Shown: piece by piece, positions 25,090 to 34,493 of the stretch | Layout: every line of letters starts with the position of its first letter | Position numbering within the stretch: the first letter of the stretch is position 1 | Source: CAIVAT01 sp037128705 | GTDB lineage: Bacteria > Bacteroidota > Bacteroidia > Bacteroidales > FEN-979 | Assembly (NCBI GenBank): GCA_037128705.1 | Contig: JBAXVX010000003.1 | Coordinates: 1-64,000, forward strand | Length of the DNA: 64,000 nt | Direction of reading: 5' to 3' | Program-made: the position numbers and the translations under genes | The notes under the pieces: generated by a model | The model's database searches: none | The model's input: only the letters and a program-made list of their open reading frames with translations | What the model was told of the DNA's origin: nothing

Positions 25090-25271
25090 TGTCTTTTTTC
25101 TTTGGATTTCTTTTCAATTTGGAACATAGGACGGACTTCGATGGTCCTTGTTACAATTGAAAGGGTAAACGGGGTACAGGAGTCGACGAACAGGGGATTT
25201 TTCCCGACGGATAAAAGGTTCAGGTACCTTCCATTGTTTCCGGATGCATTCAATATTTCGTAAGCACAGGG

Positions 25272-26747
25272 TTAACGCACATCGATGACGATCACGGTGA
25301 CATCATCATCCAGGCTCTCGGATTTCCCCCTTCCCGACCATGAAGAAACTTTTCCAATGATGTGATTTGATATTTTTTCCACCGGAAGATGCCTGTTTTG
25401 CGTCAATCCCGACAATAACCGCTCTTTCCCGAACAATTCTCCCTGGGGGTTGAAGACTTCGGTCAAACCATCAGTATAGACAACGATGCGGTCACCATGC
25501 GATATCTCAATTGTTTCATTGATATAGGTGATATCTTCGTAAATGCCGATCGGGATGCCTTTGGCAATGAATGCTTTGTCCCCTGCTTTTCCATTACGGA
25601 TTAAAATGGGGGCCGGATGTCCTGCTGAAGCATGATGCATAGTCATATCAGCAAAGTTGAACCAGAGATACGCAGCCGTAATAAATTCATTGTTCAGTTG
25701 TCCGGTCAGCGCCTTGTTCACCGATTCGAGCAATAAAGCGGGGTGATGGGCATGGTCAACAAGTGAGTTAAACGCAACTTTGATCATGGAGGCCAGCAAC
25801 GCCGCAGGAATGCCATGTCCGGAAATATCAGCAACCAGAATGCCCATATGTTTATCATCGAGCTGGTGAAAAGTATAAAAATCGCCGCCGATTTGAGTCA
25901 TGGGAATATAGGTTGGGAAAATTTTACAGGAAGCGGATATGGGCAAAGTTTGTGGTAGAATTGCAAGCTGGATTTGCCGGGCAGTTTCAAGGTCATGGAG
26001 GATTGCATGGTATTCCCGTTCTGTATTACTGCTGCGCTGGATGGCGGCATAGATTAAACAGCACACAAAAAACAGGAAAGCGATCTGTTCAACAGTAGAC
26101 CCTTTGAGGAATAGATCATCGGGCATCAGGTTATTATATAAAACAGCAAGAATAAATACAGACAAGCCGATTTCGATGATCCGTCCCTCCGGGGTACTTC
26201 TTCCCCGGGAGAGGTATCTGTTGAAACTCAGAACCACGACGATCAGGATCACTAAAATGTTATTGATGACGGATCCCCCGACAAAATGTGGAAGGCCTGT
26301 AACAATCCCGATGGTGATTGCTGTGACTCCGTAAGCAATCCAAACCAGCAGAAGCCAGAACACAGATCGTTTCCAGCCCCAGCCGATGAATGACTGCAGG
26401 AAAAGGATGAAGACAGCAGGCAGAATATCGGTGGCGACCGCATCGATGTATTCCCAGAAATCCTGCGAAACATTCACCGACATCCGCAGCAGTTCGTTAC
26501 CGGCAAGCATCCTGGCGCCATATCCAACAATAAAAACCGAGAGGTAAAGCAGGTAGAGTTCAGAGGATTTACGCTTAATCAGAAAGACCAGACCAGTTAT
26601 AATACCAATAACGAGTAACAGGAAACCAAGCAGAAACTCCGGCTGTTTTTCAAGCCAGAAATCCGGTCGGATCATTGGATCATACTGAGAAAAGCATCTA
26701 CCCGGTATGACCAATATTGAAAATAACAGGACGAAAATACGCTTCAT
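25272..26747 (-). CDS. Membrane-anchored PP2C-type (SpoIIE/RsbU) serine phosphatase
   Basis: 491 residues. A signal-like hydrophobic N-terminus is followed by about seven membrane helices (residues about 35-235), then a linker coil and the phosphatase (ARQIQLAILPQTLP, TQIGGDFYTFHQLDD, GILVADISGHGIPAALLASMIK, VYTDGLTEVFNPQGELFG, DDDVTVIVID). The metal-binding Asp residues (GGDF, ADISGHG, DDDVT) are present, so it should be active. Such proteins often dephosphorylate anti-anti-sigma factors, but none is encoded nearby. It lies 78 bases after the hybrid kinase gene on the same strand; the pair may form one signalling unit (inference). Confidence 0.85.
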   Translation of the reverse strand: MKRIFVLLFSILVIPGRCFSQYDPMIRPDFWLEKQPEFLLGFLLLVIGIITGLVFLIKRKSSELYLLYLSVFIVGYGARMLAGNELLRMSVNVSQDFWEYIDAVATDILPAVFILFLQSFIGWGWKRSVFWLLLVWIAYGVTAITIGIVTGLPHFVGGSVINNILVILIVVVLSFNRYLSRGRSTPEGRIIEIGLSVFILAVLYNNLMPDDLFLKGSTVEQIAFLFFVCCLIYAAIQRSSNTEREYHAILHDLETARQIQLAILPQTLPISASCKIFPTYIPMTQIGGDFYTFHQLDDKHMGILVADISGHGIPAALLASMIKVAFNSLVDHAHHPALLLESVNKALTGQLNNEFITAAYLWFNFADMTMHHASAGHPAPILIRNGKAGDKAFIAKGIPIGIYEDITYINETIEISHGDRIVVYTDGLTEVFNPQGELFGKERLLSGLTQNRHLPVEKISNHIIGKVSSWSGRGKSESLDDDVTVIVIDVR

Positions 26748-26825
26748 AACCCATCATCATCACAAGAAAGAGTAAAAGTATGAAAATAGATCAGGAATTC
26801 GAAACTATCAAACAGAATAATGGGT

Positions 26826-28841
26826 TCAGGTCAGAAATTTTGAAAGAACATTCAGCAGTTTTTCTTCCTCAAAGGGCTTGGAGATAAAATCATTCATTCC
26901 TGCCTCCCGGCATCTCGCCTCCTCCGACTTCAATGCATGTGCCGTGAGGGCAATTATTGGAATCGTGGTGCTGATCTCTTTCCTGATCATCAGGGTTGCA
27001 TCGATGCCATCCATTACGGGCATCTGCATATCCATCAGCACAAGGTTAAAGGATTCCTTTCTCAGAATATCAACAGCAATCTCACCGTTCACAGCTTCGG
27101 TTACTTCAATCCCAAAATGAGCCAGAATGGTTTTTGCCACCAGACGGTTCAGTTTGTTGTCTTCAACCAGCAGAATTTTCTTTCCCCTGAGTTCTTGATG
27201 GACGATGAGGAGCTTTGGTTTTTCAGCTTTTTCCTGCTCACGCCCGTTAGGCAGGGTGATGCGAATGCTAACCTTTGTCCCTTTGTTTTTCTGACTTTCA
27301 ATGCTGATCTTCCCATCCATCAAATCGACCAGCTGCTTCGTTATTGCCATGCCAAGGCCCGTCCCCCCGTATTTTCTCGCCACATTCACACTTTCCTGCG
27401 AAAATTTCTGGAATATTTTTTTCATATATTTTTTATCCACGCCTATCCCTGTATCGGCGACAGAAAGTTCGATGTCCTGACGATCCGTATGGCTTTCCTC
27501 AACATTGCATATCAGCGAGATGCTACCCTGATCGGTAAATTTTATTGAATTGCTAAGCAGGTTCAGTAGGATCTGGTTGATTCGGTAAGGATCGCCTTTG
27601 AGTACTGGGGCAATGGCCCCATCCATATGTAACTCAAACTTGAGTCCTTTCTCTTCCGCCTTATTTGAAAGCATTGTACTAACCTGGTCTAGCAATGCAG
27701 GCAGGCTGAAATCAATAGATTCCAGATCGAGTTTTCCGGATTCAATCTTAGAGAAATCCAGGATGTCGTTGATGATTACCAGAAGGTTGTCGGCAGAGGT
27801 TGTGATCGATTCCAGGAATGACCTCTGGTACGTGCTGAGATCGGTTTTGAGCAGCTGCTTGCCAAGACCCAGGATGGCATTCATGGGCGTGCGTATCTCA
27901 TGGCTCATGTTGGCAAGAAAAATCTCTTTGGCTTTCGCCGTGTCTTCCGCCATCTGCTTCGCCTCCCTGAGGGTAAACTCCAGTTGTTTTCTGCCGGTGA
28001 TGTCGAGATGAATCCCTGTCGAACCAACCTGACTACCTTCATTATTATATAGCGGAGCTCCTGATATGAGCCACCATTTTCGCAAGCCTTTCTTGTTGGT
28101 GATCTCCAGTTCGTAAGCATCGGAGATGCCCTGCTTTCGGGCTTCGTTTTTTTTACTCACAAGGTCTCGGTTCTTTGATGCGGTAAAAATATTCTCAGCT
28201 ACTTTACCGTATATCTCTTCCCGCTCAAAACCCGACATCTCACAAAAACTCTGGTTGGCATATATGACCCTGCCATACAGGTCCACTTCAAGCAGGCCAA
28301 GGTTGATGTTCTCAATAAGAAGACGATATTTCTCTTCGCTTCTTCTCAGGGCATCTTCATATTTCCTTCGGCTTGTTATGTCAATGTATTTCCAGAAATG
28401 CCCCTTGTAGGCCCCCTGAATGATAATGGGGTTATAATCCCTCGAAAAAGTCCGCCCGTCTTTCAGATGGTGAATCTCGCCCGTCACTTTTTTACGCTTT
28501 GACAGAAGATCATTTATTCCTGATACGAACACATCGGGCTCTTTGAAGAGATGTTTGAACTGTTCGGCGGAACCCGAACAATCGGCTCCGACAAGGACTT
28601 CCGGGTCAAACGGGATACCGAACATGGCACAAAATGCTTCGTTCACCAGCGTGATCAGTCGGTTCTCGTCTTCAACCAACACGCCTTCCTGCATGTTTGC
28701 AATAATGTTAGAAATCGGGGCAGCGTGGTGTGAAAACCCGGAGGTTTGACCGGCAATATGCTCTTCTAAGCGCCTTTCAGCCTCCAGCCTGGCTTTTCGT
28801 TCGCGTAAAAGAGCTGCTCTTAGTGTTTTTTCAGTTGCCAT
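26826..28841 (-). CDS. Soluble hybrid histidine kinase (PAS-PAS-HisKA-HATPase-REC)
   Basis: 671 residues with no membrane helix. An N-terminal coil (RERKARLEAERRLEEHIA) leads to a first PAS domain (about 45-160), a second PAS/PAC domain (about 165-285), a HisKA dimerisation domain with SHEIRTPMNAIL, an ATPase domain (QILLNLLSNSIKFTD, VADTGIGVDKKYMKKIF, KYGGTGLGMAITKQL), and a C-terminal receiver with the phospho-acceptor Asp in LVLMDMQMPVMDG and Lys in FISKPFE. No DNA-binding output is attached, so phosphate would pass to a separate protein or act in place. Confidence 0.9.
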   Translation of the reverse strand: MATEKTLRAALLRERKARLEAERRLEEHIAGQTSGFSHHAAPISNIIANMQEGVLVEDENRLITLVNEAFCAMFGIPFDPEVLVGADCSGSAEQFKHLFKEPDVFVSGINDLLSKRKKVTGEIHHLKDGRTFSRDYNPIIIQGAYKGHFWKYIDITSRRKYEDALRRSEEKYRLLIENINLGLLEVDLYGRVIYANQSFCEMSGFEREEIYGKVAENIFTASKNRDLVSKKNEARKQGISDAYELEITNKKGLRKWWLISGAPLYNNEGSQVGSTGIHLDITGRKQLEFTLREAKQMAEDTAKAKEIFLANMSHEIRTPMNAILGLGKQLLKTDLSTYQRSFLESITTSADNLLVIINDILDFSKIESGKLDLESIDFSLPALLDQVSTMLSNKAEEKGLKFELHMDGAIAPVLKGDPYRINQILLNLLSNSIKFTDQGSISLICNVEESHTDRQDIELSVADTGIGVDKKYMKKIFQKFSQESVNVARKYGGTGLGMAITKQLVDLMDGKISIESQKNKGTKVSIRITLPNGREQEKAEKPKLLIVHQELRGKKILLVEDNKLNRLVAKTILAHFGIEVTEAVNGEIAVDILRKESFNLVLMDMQMPVMDGIDATLMIRKEISTTIPIIALTAHALKSEEARCREAGMNDFISKPFEEEKLLNVLSKFLT

Positions 28842-29057
28842 GTTCCTTTTGAAATTGTGGCATTATTTCACAACTCATTTTGAAGAAATGGGAAAATGAA
28901 CATAAAAACATGTTTTATTTATATCAAATAATCGTTGTAATTGAAACCTTTTGGCTGTATATCTTTTTTTATTCAAACACACAAGTTTTGGCACTTTCAG
29001 GATTGATAAAGATATGCAAATAGATGATTCCCGTACAAAATCTGCACAAAATCAACA

Positions 29058-29092
29058 AAAAACCCTGATTATCAAATATAATCAGGGTTTTT
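29058..29092 (-). terminator. Intrinsic terminator of tRNA-Gln
   Basis: A perfect 15-bp inverted repeat (29058-29072 and 29078-29092, core AACCCTGATTAT) with a 5-base loop has A runs on the left and T runs on the right, so it can act in both directions. It begins 12 bases past the 3' end of tRNA-Gln. Confidence 0.85.
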
Positions 29093-29104
29093 ATTGCTGT
29101 TTTG

Positions 29105-29175
29105 TTGACCCACCAGGATTCGAACCTGGGCCGAGAGAACCAAAATCTCTTGTGCTACCGTTACACCATGGGTCA
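29105..29175 (-). tRNA. tRNA-Gln (anticodon UUG)
   Basis: The cloverleaf folds on the minus strand: a 7-bp acceptor TGACCCA/TGGGTCA, D-stem GTGT/GCAC, anticodon stem AGAGA/TCTCT around loop TTTTGGT (anticodon TTG, glutamine), a 4-base variable region, and a T-arm CCAGG-TTCGAAT-CCTGG. The CCA end is not encoded, unlike tRNA-Val in this window. Confidence 0.95.
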
Positions 29176-29248
29176 AGGTGAATGACGAATAATTTGGAAA
29201 ACAATATAATTCGTACTTAGATATCCGAAGTCCGTCATTTTGCGGGTG

Positions 29249-29256
29249 CAAAGGTA
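29249..29256 (-). promoter_or_regulatory. Probable -7 box for tRNA-Gln
   Basis: TACCTTTG on the minus strand matches TAnnTTTG and lies about 74 bases before the tRNA 5' end, implying a long 5' leader. There is no TTG at the expected -33. A plus-strand TACTTTCG (29327-29334), near consensus, may serve the divergent DUF2723 gene. Confidence 0.4.
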
Positions 29257-29362
29257 AAATTTTTTCTTTTTGCATCAGGAATGCATTGAAAAAAATATTC
29301 CTGATGGGTGTTTGCGGGTAAATTTGTACTTTCGCACCTTCATATCAGATAAACAATATTCT

Positions 29363-32300
29363 ATGAAGAATTTCCAGAAGCTGAACAATATTTTTGGCTG
29401 GATTACCTTTATCATTGCTTCAACCGTTTACCTCCTGACCATTGAGCCAACCGCCAGTTGGTGGGATTGCGGGGAATACATTTCAACTGCCTTAAAACTT
29501 CAGGTTGGCCATCCCCCGGGAGCTCCGTTATTCCAGATGATCGGCCGGTTCTTTTCACTTTTTGCCTTTGGCGATGTTTCAAAGGTAGCCATGATGGTGA
29601 ATACGATGTCGGCTCTTTCAAGCGGGCTAACCATCCTGTTTCTTTTCTGGAGTATTGTATTGTTTGCCAAAAAACTTGTGGGCGCTAAAGGAGAAATGAC
29701 GAATGGCCAGATGTTTACGGTTTTTGGCGCTGCATTCATTGGTTCCATGGTTTATACATTCAGTGACACATTCTGGTTTTCGGCTGTTGAAGGTGAAGTG
29801 TACGCGATGTCCTCCTTTTTCACAGCCATCTCTTTTTGGGCCATATTGAAATGGGAGGAGGTTGCAAATGAAAAGCATTCCTACCGATGGTTGGTTCTGA
29901 TTTCATTCCTGATGGGACTTGCCATCGGTGTGCACTTGCTTAACCTGCTGGTGATTCCTGCCACCTGTATGGTATATTATTATAAAAAGTTTGAAACCAC
30001 CAAGGTTGGAATGCTTCTGACTTTTGCCTTGTCGATCATTATTCTCGCTTTTGTAATGTTTATCATTATTCCATGGACTGTAGAACTGTCAGGAAAATTC
30101 GAATTACTGTTTGTTAATGGATTCGGATTGCCATTCAATACCGGGACTACTGTCTATTTTCTTCTGCTGATCGGATTACTCATATGGGGACTCTATTTTA
30201 CACGTAAAAAGGGGAAGACGGTATTAAACACGATCCTTCTGGCATTTACCTTTATCCTGATTGGTTACTCTTCGTTCCTGATGCTTGTGATCAGGGCCAA
30301 TGCAAATCCACCCATCAACGAAAATGCCCCGAAAGATGCCGTCAGTTTGCTGTCTTATCTCAACCGCGAGCAGTATGGGGATTTTCCGATCGCCTACGGA
30401 CAATACTGGAATGCTCCCATCATTGATTATGCAGACGGAAAACCTATTTATCAGAGAGATGACAAATCAGGGAAGTACATCGTTGTTGACGAGAGAAAAG
30501 GAACTGTTCCCGTTTGGGATCCGAGGTTTACAACGATTTTCCCACGCATGTGGAGCAATCAGAGGAAAGGCTCCCCTGAATTTTATAAAAAATGGGGAGG
30601 AGAGGGCATTCCCATTGAAGTCAATACGGGGGAAGGGAAAACTGAGACGCGTATTCGTCAAACCTTCGGGGAGAACCTCAAGTATTTCTTCACCTACCAG
30701 ATCGGGGTCATGTATATCCGTTATTTCATGTGGAATTTTGCCGGACGGCAAAACGACGTCCAGGGATTTGGAGGCGTTGAGGATGGAAACTGGATCAGTG
30801 GAATCCCTTTCCTTGATAAGATGCGGCTTGGCCATGATCTCAATAATTTACCCGACAGCAAGCAAAACAGGGGTACGAATAAATATTATCTTTTACCTCT
30901 CATTCTTGGGATCATAGGATTTTTCTTTCATATGGGGAAGGATTACAAAGGGACCATGATCATTGCACTGTTGTTTATTATGACAGGATTGGCCATATTG
31001 GTCTACCTGAACCAGCAGCCTTACGAGCCCAGAGAGCGGGATTATGCTTATGCGGCATCTTTTTACGCGTTTGCGATCTGGATCGGCCTGGGGATTATTC
31101 CCCTGATTAACTGGGTTAAGAAAAAGCTGAGCGAAAATCTTTCAGTTATCATTGTTTTTACCTTGGTGCTTGTCCTGGTACCAGGCATCATGGCCAAGGA
31201 AAACTGGGATGATCATGATCGTTCAGGGAAGTATGCCTGCCGAGATTTTGCAGCAAATTACCTGAAATCCTGTGGTCCGCAGGGGATCTTATTCACGAAC
31301 GGGGACAATGATACATTTCCTTTATGGTACGACCAGGAGGTTGAAGGAATCGGAACCGATGTCAGGGTTGTCAACCTCATGCTCGCTTCCGGACCCTGGT
31401 ATATCAATCAGTTGTATCAGAAGGCTTATAATTCTGAGCCTATTCCACTCACACTGAGTAAGGAGCAGTACCGCCAGGGAACGAATGATATCCTCCCGTT
31501 TTACGATATCGGAATTAAGGGTTATGTCGAGCTTAAGGATATGATTGATTTCATAAAAAGTGATGACCCACAGACTTTCCTGACGCTGCAAAATGGGGAG
31601 AAGATGAAGTTTTTCCCCTCCAAATATGTTAAAATCACAGTTGATTCGGCCGCCTGTGTCAAGTACGGTATTGTGCCAAAACATCTGCAGGGGAAGATGG
31701 TTGATTCCATCTGCTGGAAAATTCGTTCAAACCAGCTATATAAGAACGATCTCATGTTACTTGATTTGCTGGCTTCAAACAAATGGGAACGGCCCATCTA
31801 TTTTGCTGCCCCTTCGAGTGTGAATCATTGTGTTGCCATTGACTCGTTCTGCCTGGTTCAAGGCTGGGTTTACCAATTTATGCCGGTGAAAGCGGATTCA
31901 GGCGATTACATTCAGGGAATGGGCGGAGTGGATGCACAAACCTCCTATGATATCATGAAAAACAAATGTGCATGGGGCAATCTGAATGATCCTCATGTTT
32001 ACGTTGATCCTGAAAGTCTGAATAATTCCGTCAGGCCTAAGACCAATATCATGCGTGTTGCACAATCGCTGGTTACGGAGGGAAAGAAAAAGGAGGCTGT
32101 CGAGATGCTTGATCTGTATTTGAAATATTTTCCCGATTCAAAGGTGCCTTATGATATGTATATGCTTCCGTATGCTGAAATTTATTATAAGGCAGGTGCA
32201 CCCGACAAGGCCAATAAACTCATTGAAAGGGTTGGACAGATCTACAGCCAGAACCTTGATTATTATAAATCCTTTACGCCCGCATATTCCCAGTATTTTG

Positions 32301-32428
32301 AGCAGGATGTTCAAACTGCCCTGGGAATAATCAGGCGACTATCGATGGTTGCTTCAGAAAACCATCAAACACAGCTTGCTGCCAAAATGGACACTTTGTT
32401 TAACATGAAGCTCAAGGGATATCAATAA
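29363..32428 (+). CDS. DUF2723 multi-pass membrane protein (GT117-like)
   Basis: 1021 residues from the ATG giving MKNFQKLNNIFGWITF; the 31 in-frame residues upstream overlap the promoter region and are unlike the family. The N-terminal half is a polytopic domain whose signature is ASWWDCGEYISTALKLQVGHPPGAPLF, seen here from about residue 35, with roughly 10 membrane helices. The C-terminal half is mostly soluble, with FTNGDNDTFPLWYDQEV and a terminal TPR-like segment (EAVEMLDLYLKYFPD). The family is now often annotated as glycosyltransferase family 117, resembling protein O-mannosyltransferases. Donor and acceptor are unproven. The Asp-Glu pair (DCGE) in the first loop is intact. Confidence 0.85.
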   Translation: MKNFQKLNNIFGWITFIIASTVYLLTIEPTASWWDCGEYISTALKLQVGHPPGAPLFQMIGRFFSLFAFGDVSKVAMMVNTMSALSSGLTILFLFWSIVLFAKKLVGAKGEMTNGQMFTVFGAAFIGSMVYTFSDTFWFSAVEGEVYAMSSFFTAISFWAILKWEEVANEKHSYRWLVLISFLMGLAIGVHLLNLLVIPATCMVYYYKKFETTKVGMLLTFALSIIILAFVMFIIIPWTVELSGKFELLFVNGFGLPFNTGTTVYFLLLIGLLIWGLYFTRKKGKTVLNTILLAFTFILIGYSSFLMLVIRANANPPINENAPKDAVSLLSYLNREQYGDFPIAYGQYWNAPIIDYADGKPIYQRDDKSGKYIVVDERKGTVPVWDPRFTTIFPRMWSNQRKGSPEFYKKWGGEGIPIEVNTGEGKTETRIRQTFGENLKYFFTYQIGVMYIRYFMWNFAGRQNDVQGFGGVEDGNWISGIPFLDKMRLGHDLNNLPDSKQNRGTNKYYLLPLILGIIGFFFHMGKDYKGTMIIALLFIMTGLAILVYLNQQPYEPRERDYAYAASFYAFAIWIGLGIIPLINWVKKKLSENLSVIIVFTLVLVLVPGIMAKENWDDHDRSGKYACRDFAANYLKSCGPQGILFTNGDNDTFPLWYDQEVEGIGTDVRVVNLMLASGPWYINQLYQKAYNSEPIPLTLSKEQYRQGTNDILPFYDIGIKGYVELKDMIDFIKSDDPQTFLTLQNGEKMKFFPSKYVKITVDSAACVKYGIVPKHLQGKMVDSICWKIRSNQLYKNDLMLLDLLASNKWERPIYFAAPSSVNHCVAIDSFCLVQGWVYQFMPVKADSGDYIQGMGGVDAQTSYDIMKNKCAWGNLNDPHVYVDPESLNNSVRPKTNIMRVAQSLVTEGKKKEAVEMLDLYLKYFPDSKVPYDMYMLPYAEIYYKAGAPDKANKLIERVGQIYSQNLDYYKSFTPAYSQYFEQDVQTALGIIRRLSMVASENHQTQLAAKMDTLFNMKLKGYQ

Positions 32429-32458
32429 AGATTTGTCCCCGGCATTATACATATCGGT

Positions 32459-33265
32459 ATGTTAACATTATCAATAGTCTGGAATCCAAGTCCGGAGATT
32501 TTTCACCTCGGTAATTTTGCAGTCAGGTGGTATGGATTATTCTTTGCTCTTGGTTTTGTCTTTGGCTATCTGATCATGCAGAAGTTCTTTAACAAGGAGG
32601 GCGTCCCCATCAAATTGCTTGATGAACTGACCACATACATGATTGTCGGGACAGTGGTAGGTGCGCGGCTGGGGCATGTGTTTTTTTATGAACCCTCCTG
32701 GTACCTCGCACATCCGATTAAAATCCTGGAGGTGTGGGAGGGTGGATTGGCGAGTCATGGGGCTGCCATCGGGATCATTCTTTCGCTGCTGATATTCTCC
32801 TATTTCAGGAAGAAACCGTTTTTATGGGTCATGGACAGGATCGTGATTGTCACTGCTCTTGCCGGATTTCTGATCCGCATGGGGAACCTGATGAATTCAG
32901 AAATTTATGGATTGCCTACGACTCTTCCCTGGGGCTTTGAATTCCTCCGTTCCACCTCCCCGTCTGAGGGACTGGTCCCCAGGCACCCGACCCAGATTTA
33001 TGAAGGTCTTTCCTACCTGGCAATCTTTTTTCTGCTTTGGTGGTACTATTATAAGAAAGACGGAAAGCCTCCACAGGGTTTTTTGTTTGGACTTTTCCTG
33101 ATCCTGGTGTTCGGTGTCCGTATACTTATTGAATTTATTAAGGAACCGCAAGTTGGCTTCGAACGCGGATTAACCCTGAACATGGGGCAAATGCTATCGA
33201 TCCCATTTGTAATAGCGGGTTTTGTCCTGGTGTATCTTGCTCAAAGGAAAGAGACTACGAAATAA
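32459..33265 (+). CDS. lgt: Phosphatidylglycerol:prolipoprotein diacylglyceryl transferase
   Basis: Inner-membrane enzyme that attaches diacylglycerol to the lipobox cysteine of lipoproteins. 268 residues with about seven membrane helices. Family motifs include FAVRWYGLFFALGFVFGY, GARLGHVFFYEP, WEGGLASHGAAIGI and the signature IRMGNLMNSEIYG, containing the residues that bind the lipid headgroup. It lies 30 bases after the DUF2723 gene. Its 3' end overlaps the convergent glycosyltransferase gene by 11 bases. Confidence 0.94.
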   Translation: MLTLSIVWNPSPEIFHLGNFAVRWYGLFFALGFVFGYLIMQKFFNKEGVPIKLLDELTTYMIVGTVVGARLGHVFFYEPSWYLAHPIKILEVWEGGLASHGAAIGIILSLLIFSYFRKKPFLWVMDRIVIVTALAGFLIRMGNLMNSEIYGLPTTLPWGFEFLRSTSPSEGLVPRHPTQIYEGLSYLAIFFLLWWYYYKKDGKPPQGFLFGLFLILVFGVRILIEFIKEPQVGFERGLTLNMGQMLSIPFVIAGFVLVYLAQRKETTK

Positions 33266-34349
33266 GTTTCAAAGCATTTATTCTTTCTGAGAGAACTTCG
33301 TAATCATTCCGGAGGACCATTCCCGGGAAATTTTTTGACATTTCGATCGCGTAAAACATATCAAAATTCTCCTGACTGATGGCAAAATAAATTTTCTTGT
33401 CCATCAGGTAATGGGCCAGGTATTCCTGTTCCGATTGTCCAGGTGTCGGAATGAAGATCGCTCTTTTTCCGAGTGTCGCAATATCCATGATGGTAGAATA
33501 TCCGGAACGTGCGATTACCAGGTCGGATGCCGCTATCAGCGCTTTTAGTTTCGCGGTTTCAAGATGGGAGAACATATGAATTCTTCCATCCAGAACATAT
33601 GCCTCATCTGATTCTGTAATTCCTCTCACCAGGGCGACCTGAATATTGATACTCATCAGTTGCATCAGAATTTTTTCTTCAATCAGTGTTCGCTGTGGTT
33701 CTGGACCAGAAAGCATCACCAATAAATCATAAGATTGCACGCTGAATTCAGGATGAATGTCAGCGGATGTTGAAAATCTTGAAAGAATGCCAACGTAGTG
33801 TATCCTTTCAGGAAGTATGGATGGATGTGAAAGATTACCTGCAAGTCCATGGTGGGGTTCAAAATCCGGGACCCAGCATTCAGTGAATCTCTTTATCAAC
33901 TTGCGGTTGATCCTGTTTATTATCCTTTTAATTATAGGATTACCAGAAGGAACCTGTATTTCCAGTTCATGGGTCATAAAAACCGAAGGAATGGAGCGGT
34001 GCCAGCAGCCATAACGGTTATCGGAAATTACCACAGATGCGTTGGTCTGCAGAACAATTTTCTTCAGCGCCTGATGTTCCCTCCATATGGCGATCAGCAG
34101 TTTCGGTGCCAGGAGAAGAACCTTAATCGTGAACCAATTATCACCGGGGTACCGGATTTTTAACCCAGGGAAACTGACAACCGGGATCCAGGGATATTCC
34201 TTTTTCAGGAATTCCATTGGCCGGCCGCTTGCGGCAATGATCATTTCAAACCCAAGGTCCCTTAATTTTTCAATAACAGGAACGCATCGGGTTGCATGAC
34301 CTATGCCCCAATCCATAGGACATATCAATGCCTTTTTGATTCCAGTCAC
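33255..34349 (-). CDS. GT28/MurG-like glycosyltransferase
   Basis: 364 residues in two Rossmann-like halves (GT-B fold). The N-terminus, CPMDWGIGHATRCVPVIEKL, is a Bacteroidota family signature, and the C-terminal half has the nucleotide-sugar side with IAASDLVIARSGYSTIMDIATLGKRA and FIPTPGQSEQEYLA, similar to MurG and GT28 proteins. It has no membrane helix. The acceptor is unknown; a glycolipid or cell-surface glycan is the usual expectation. It is transcribed against lgt. Confidence 0.8.
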   Translation of the reverse strand: MTGIKKALICPMDWGIGHATRCVPVIEKLRDLGFEMIIAASGRPMEFLKKEYPWIPVVSFPGLKIRYPGDNWFTIKVLLLAPKLLIAIWREHQALKKIVLQTNASVVISDNRYGCWHRSIPSVFMTHELEIQVPSGNPIIKRIINRINRKLIKRFTECWVPDFEPHHGLAGNLSHPSILPERIHYVGILSRFSTSADIHPEFSVQSYDLLVMLSGPEPQRTLIEEKILMQLMSINIQVALVRGITESDEAYVLDGRIHMFSHLETAKLKALIAASDLVIARSGYSTIMDIATLGKRAIFIPTPGQSEQEYLAHYLMDKKIYFAISQENFDMFYAIEMSKNFPGMVLRNDYEVLSERINALKLIS

Positions 34350-34493
34350 CGGGTATGAACTTATTTAGACCGAATATACGCTTATTTTCAGTCCGCGGTG
34401 TCGAAAAGTTATTCACAATGCTTCACCTTTTATAAACGAAAGTGATTAACCGTTGAAGCAATTATTTAACTCAGAGATCATGACAATTTAAGT

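Noticed and set aside
28951..29181. A plus-strand frame of 76 codons containing PPGFEPGPREPKSL
   Set aside because: This is the translated antisense of tRNA-Gln, a well-known false protein signature.
34350..34493. The gap before dprA, examined for a small RNA or promoter
   Set aside because: No stem-loop with a T tract and no TAnnTTTG box with proper spacing were found.
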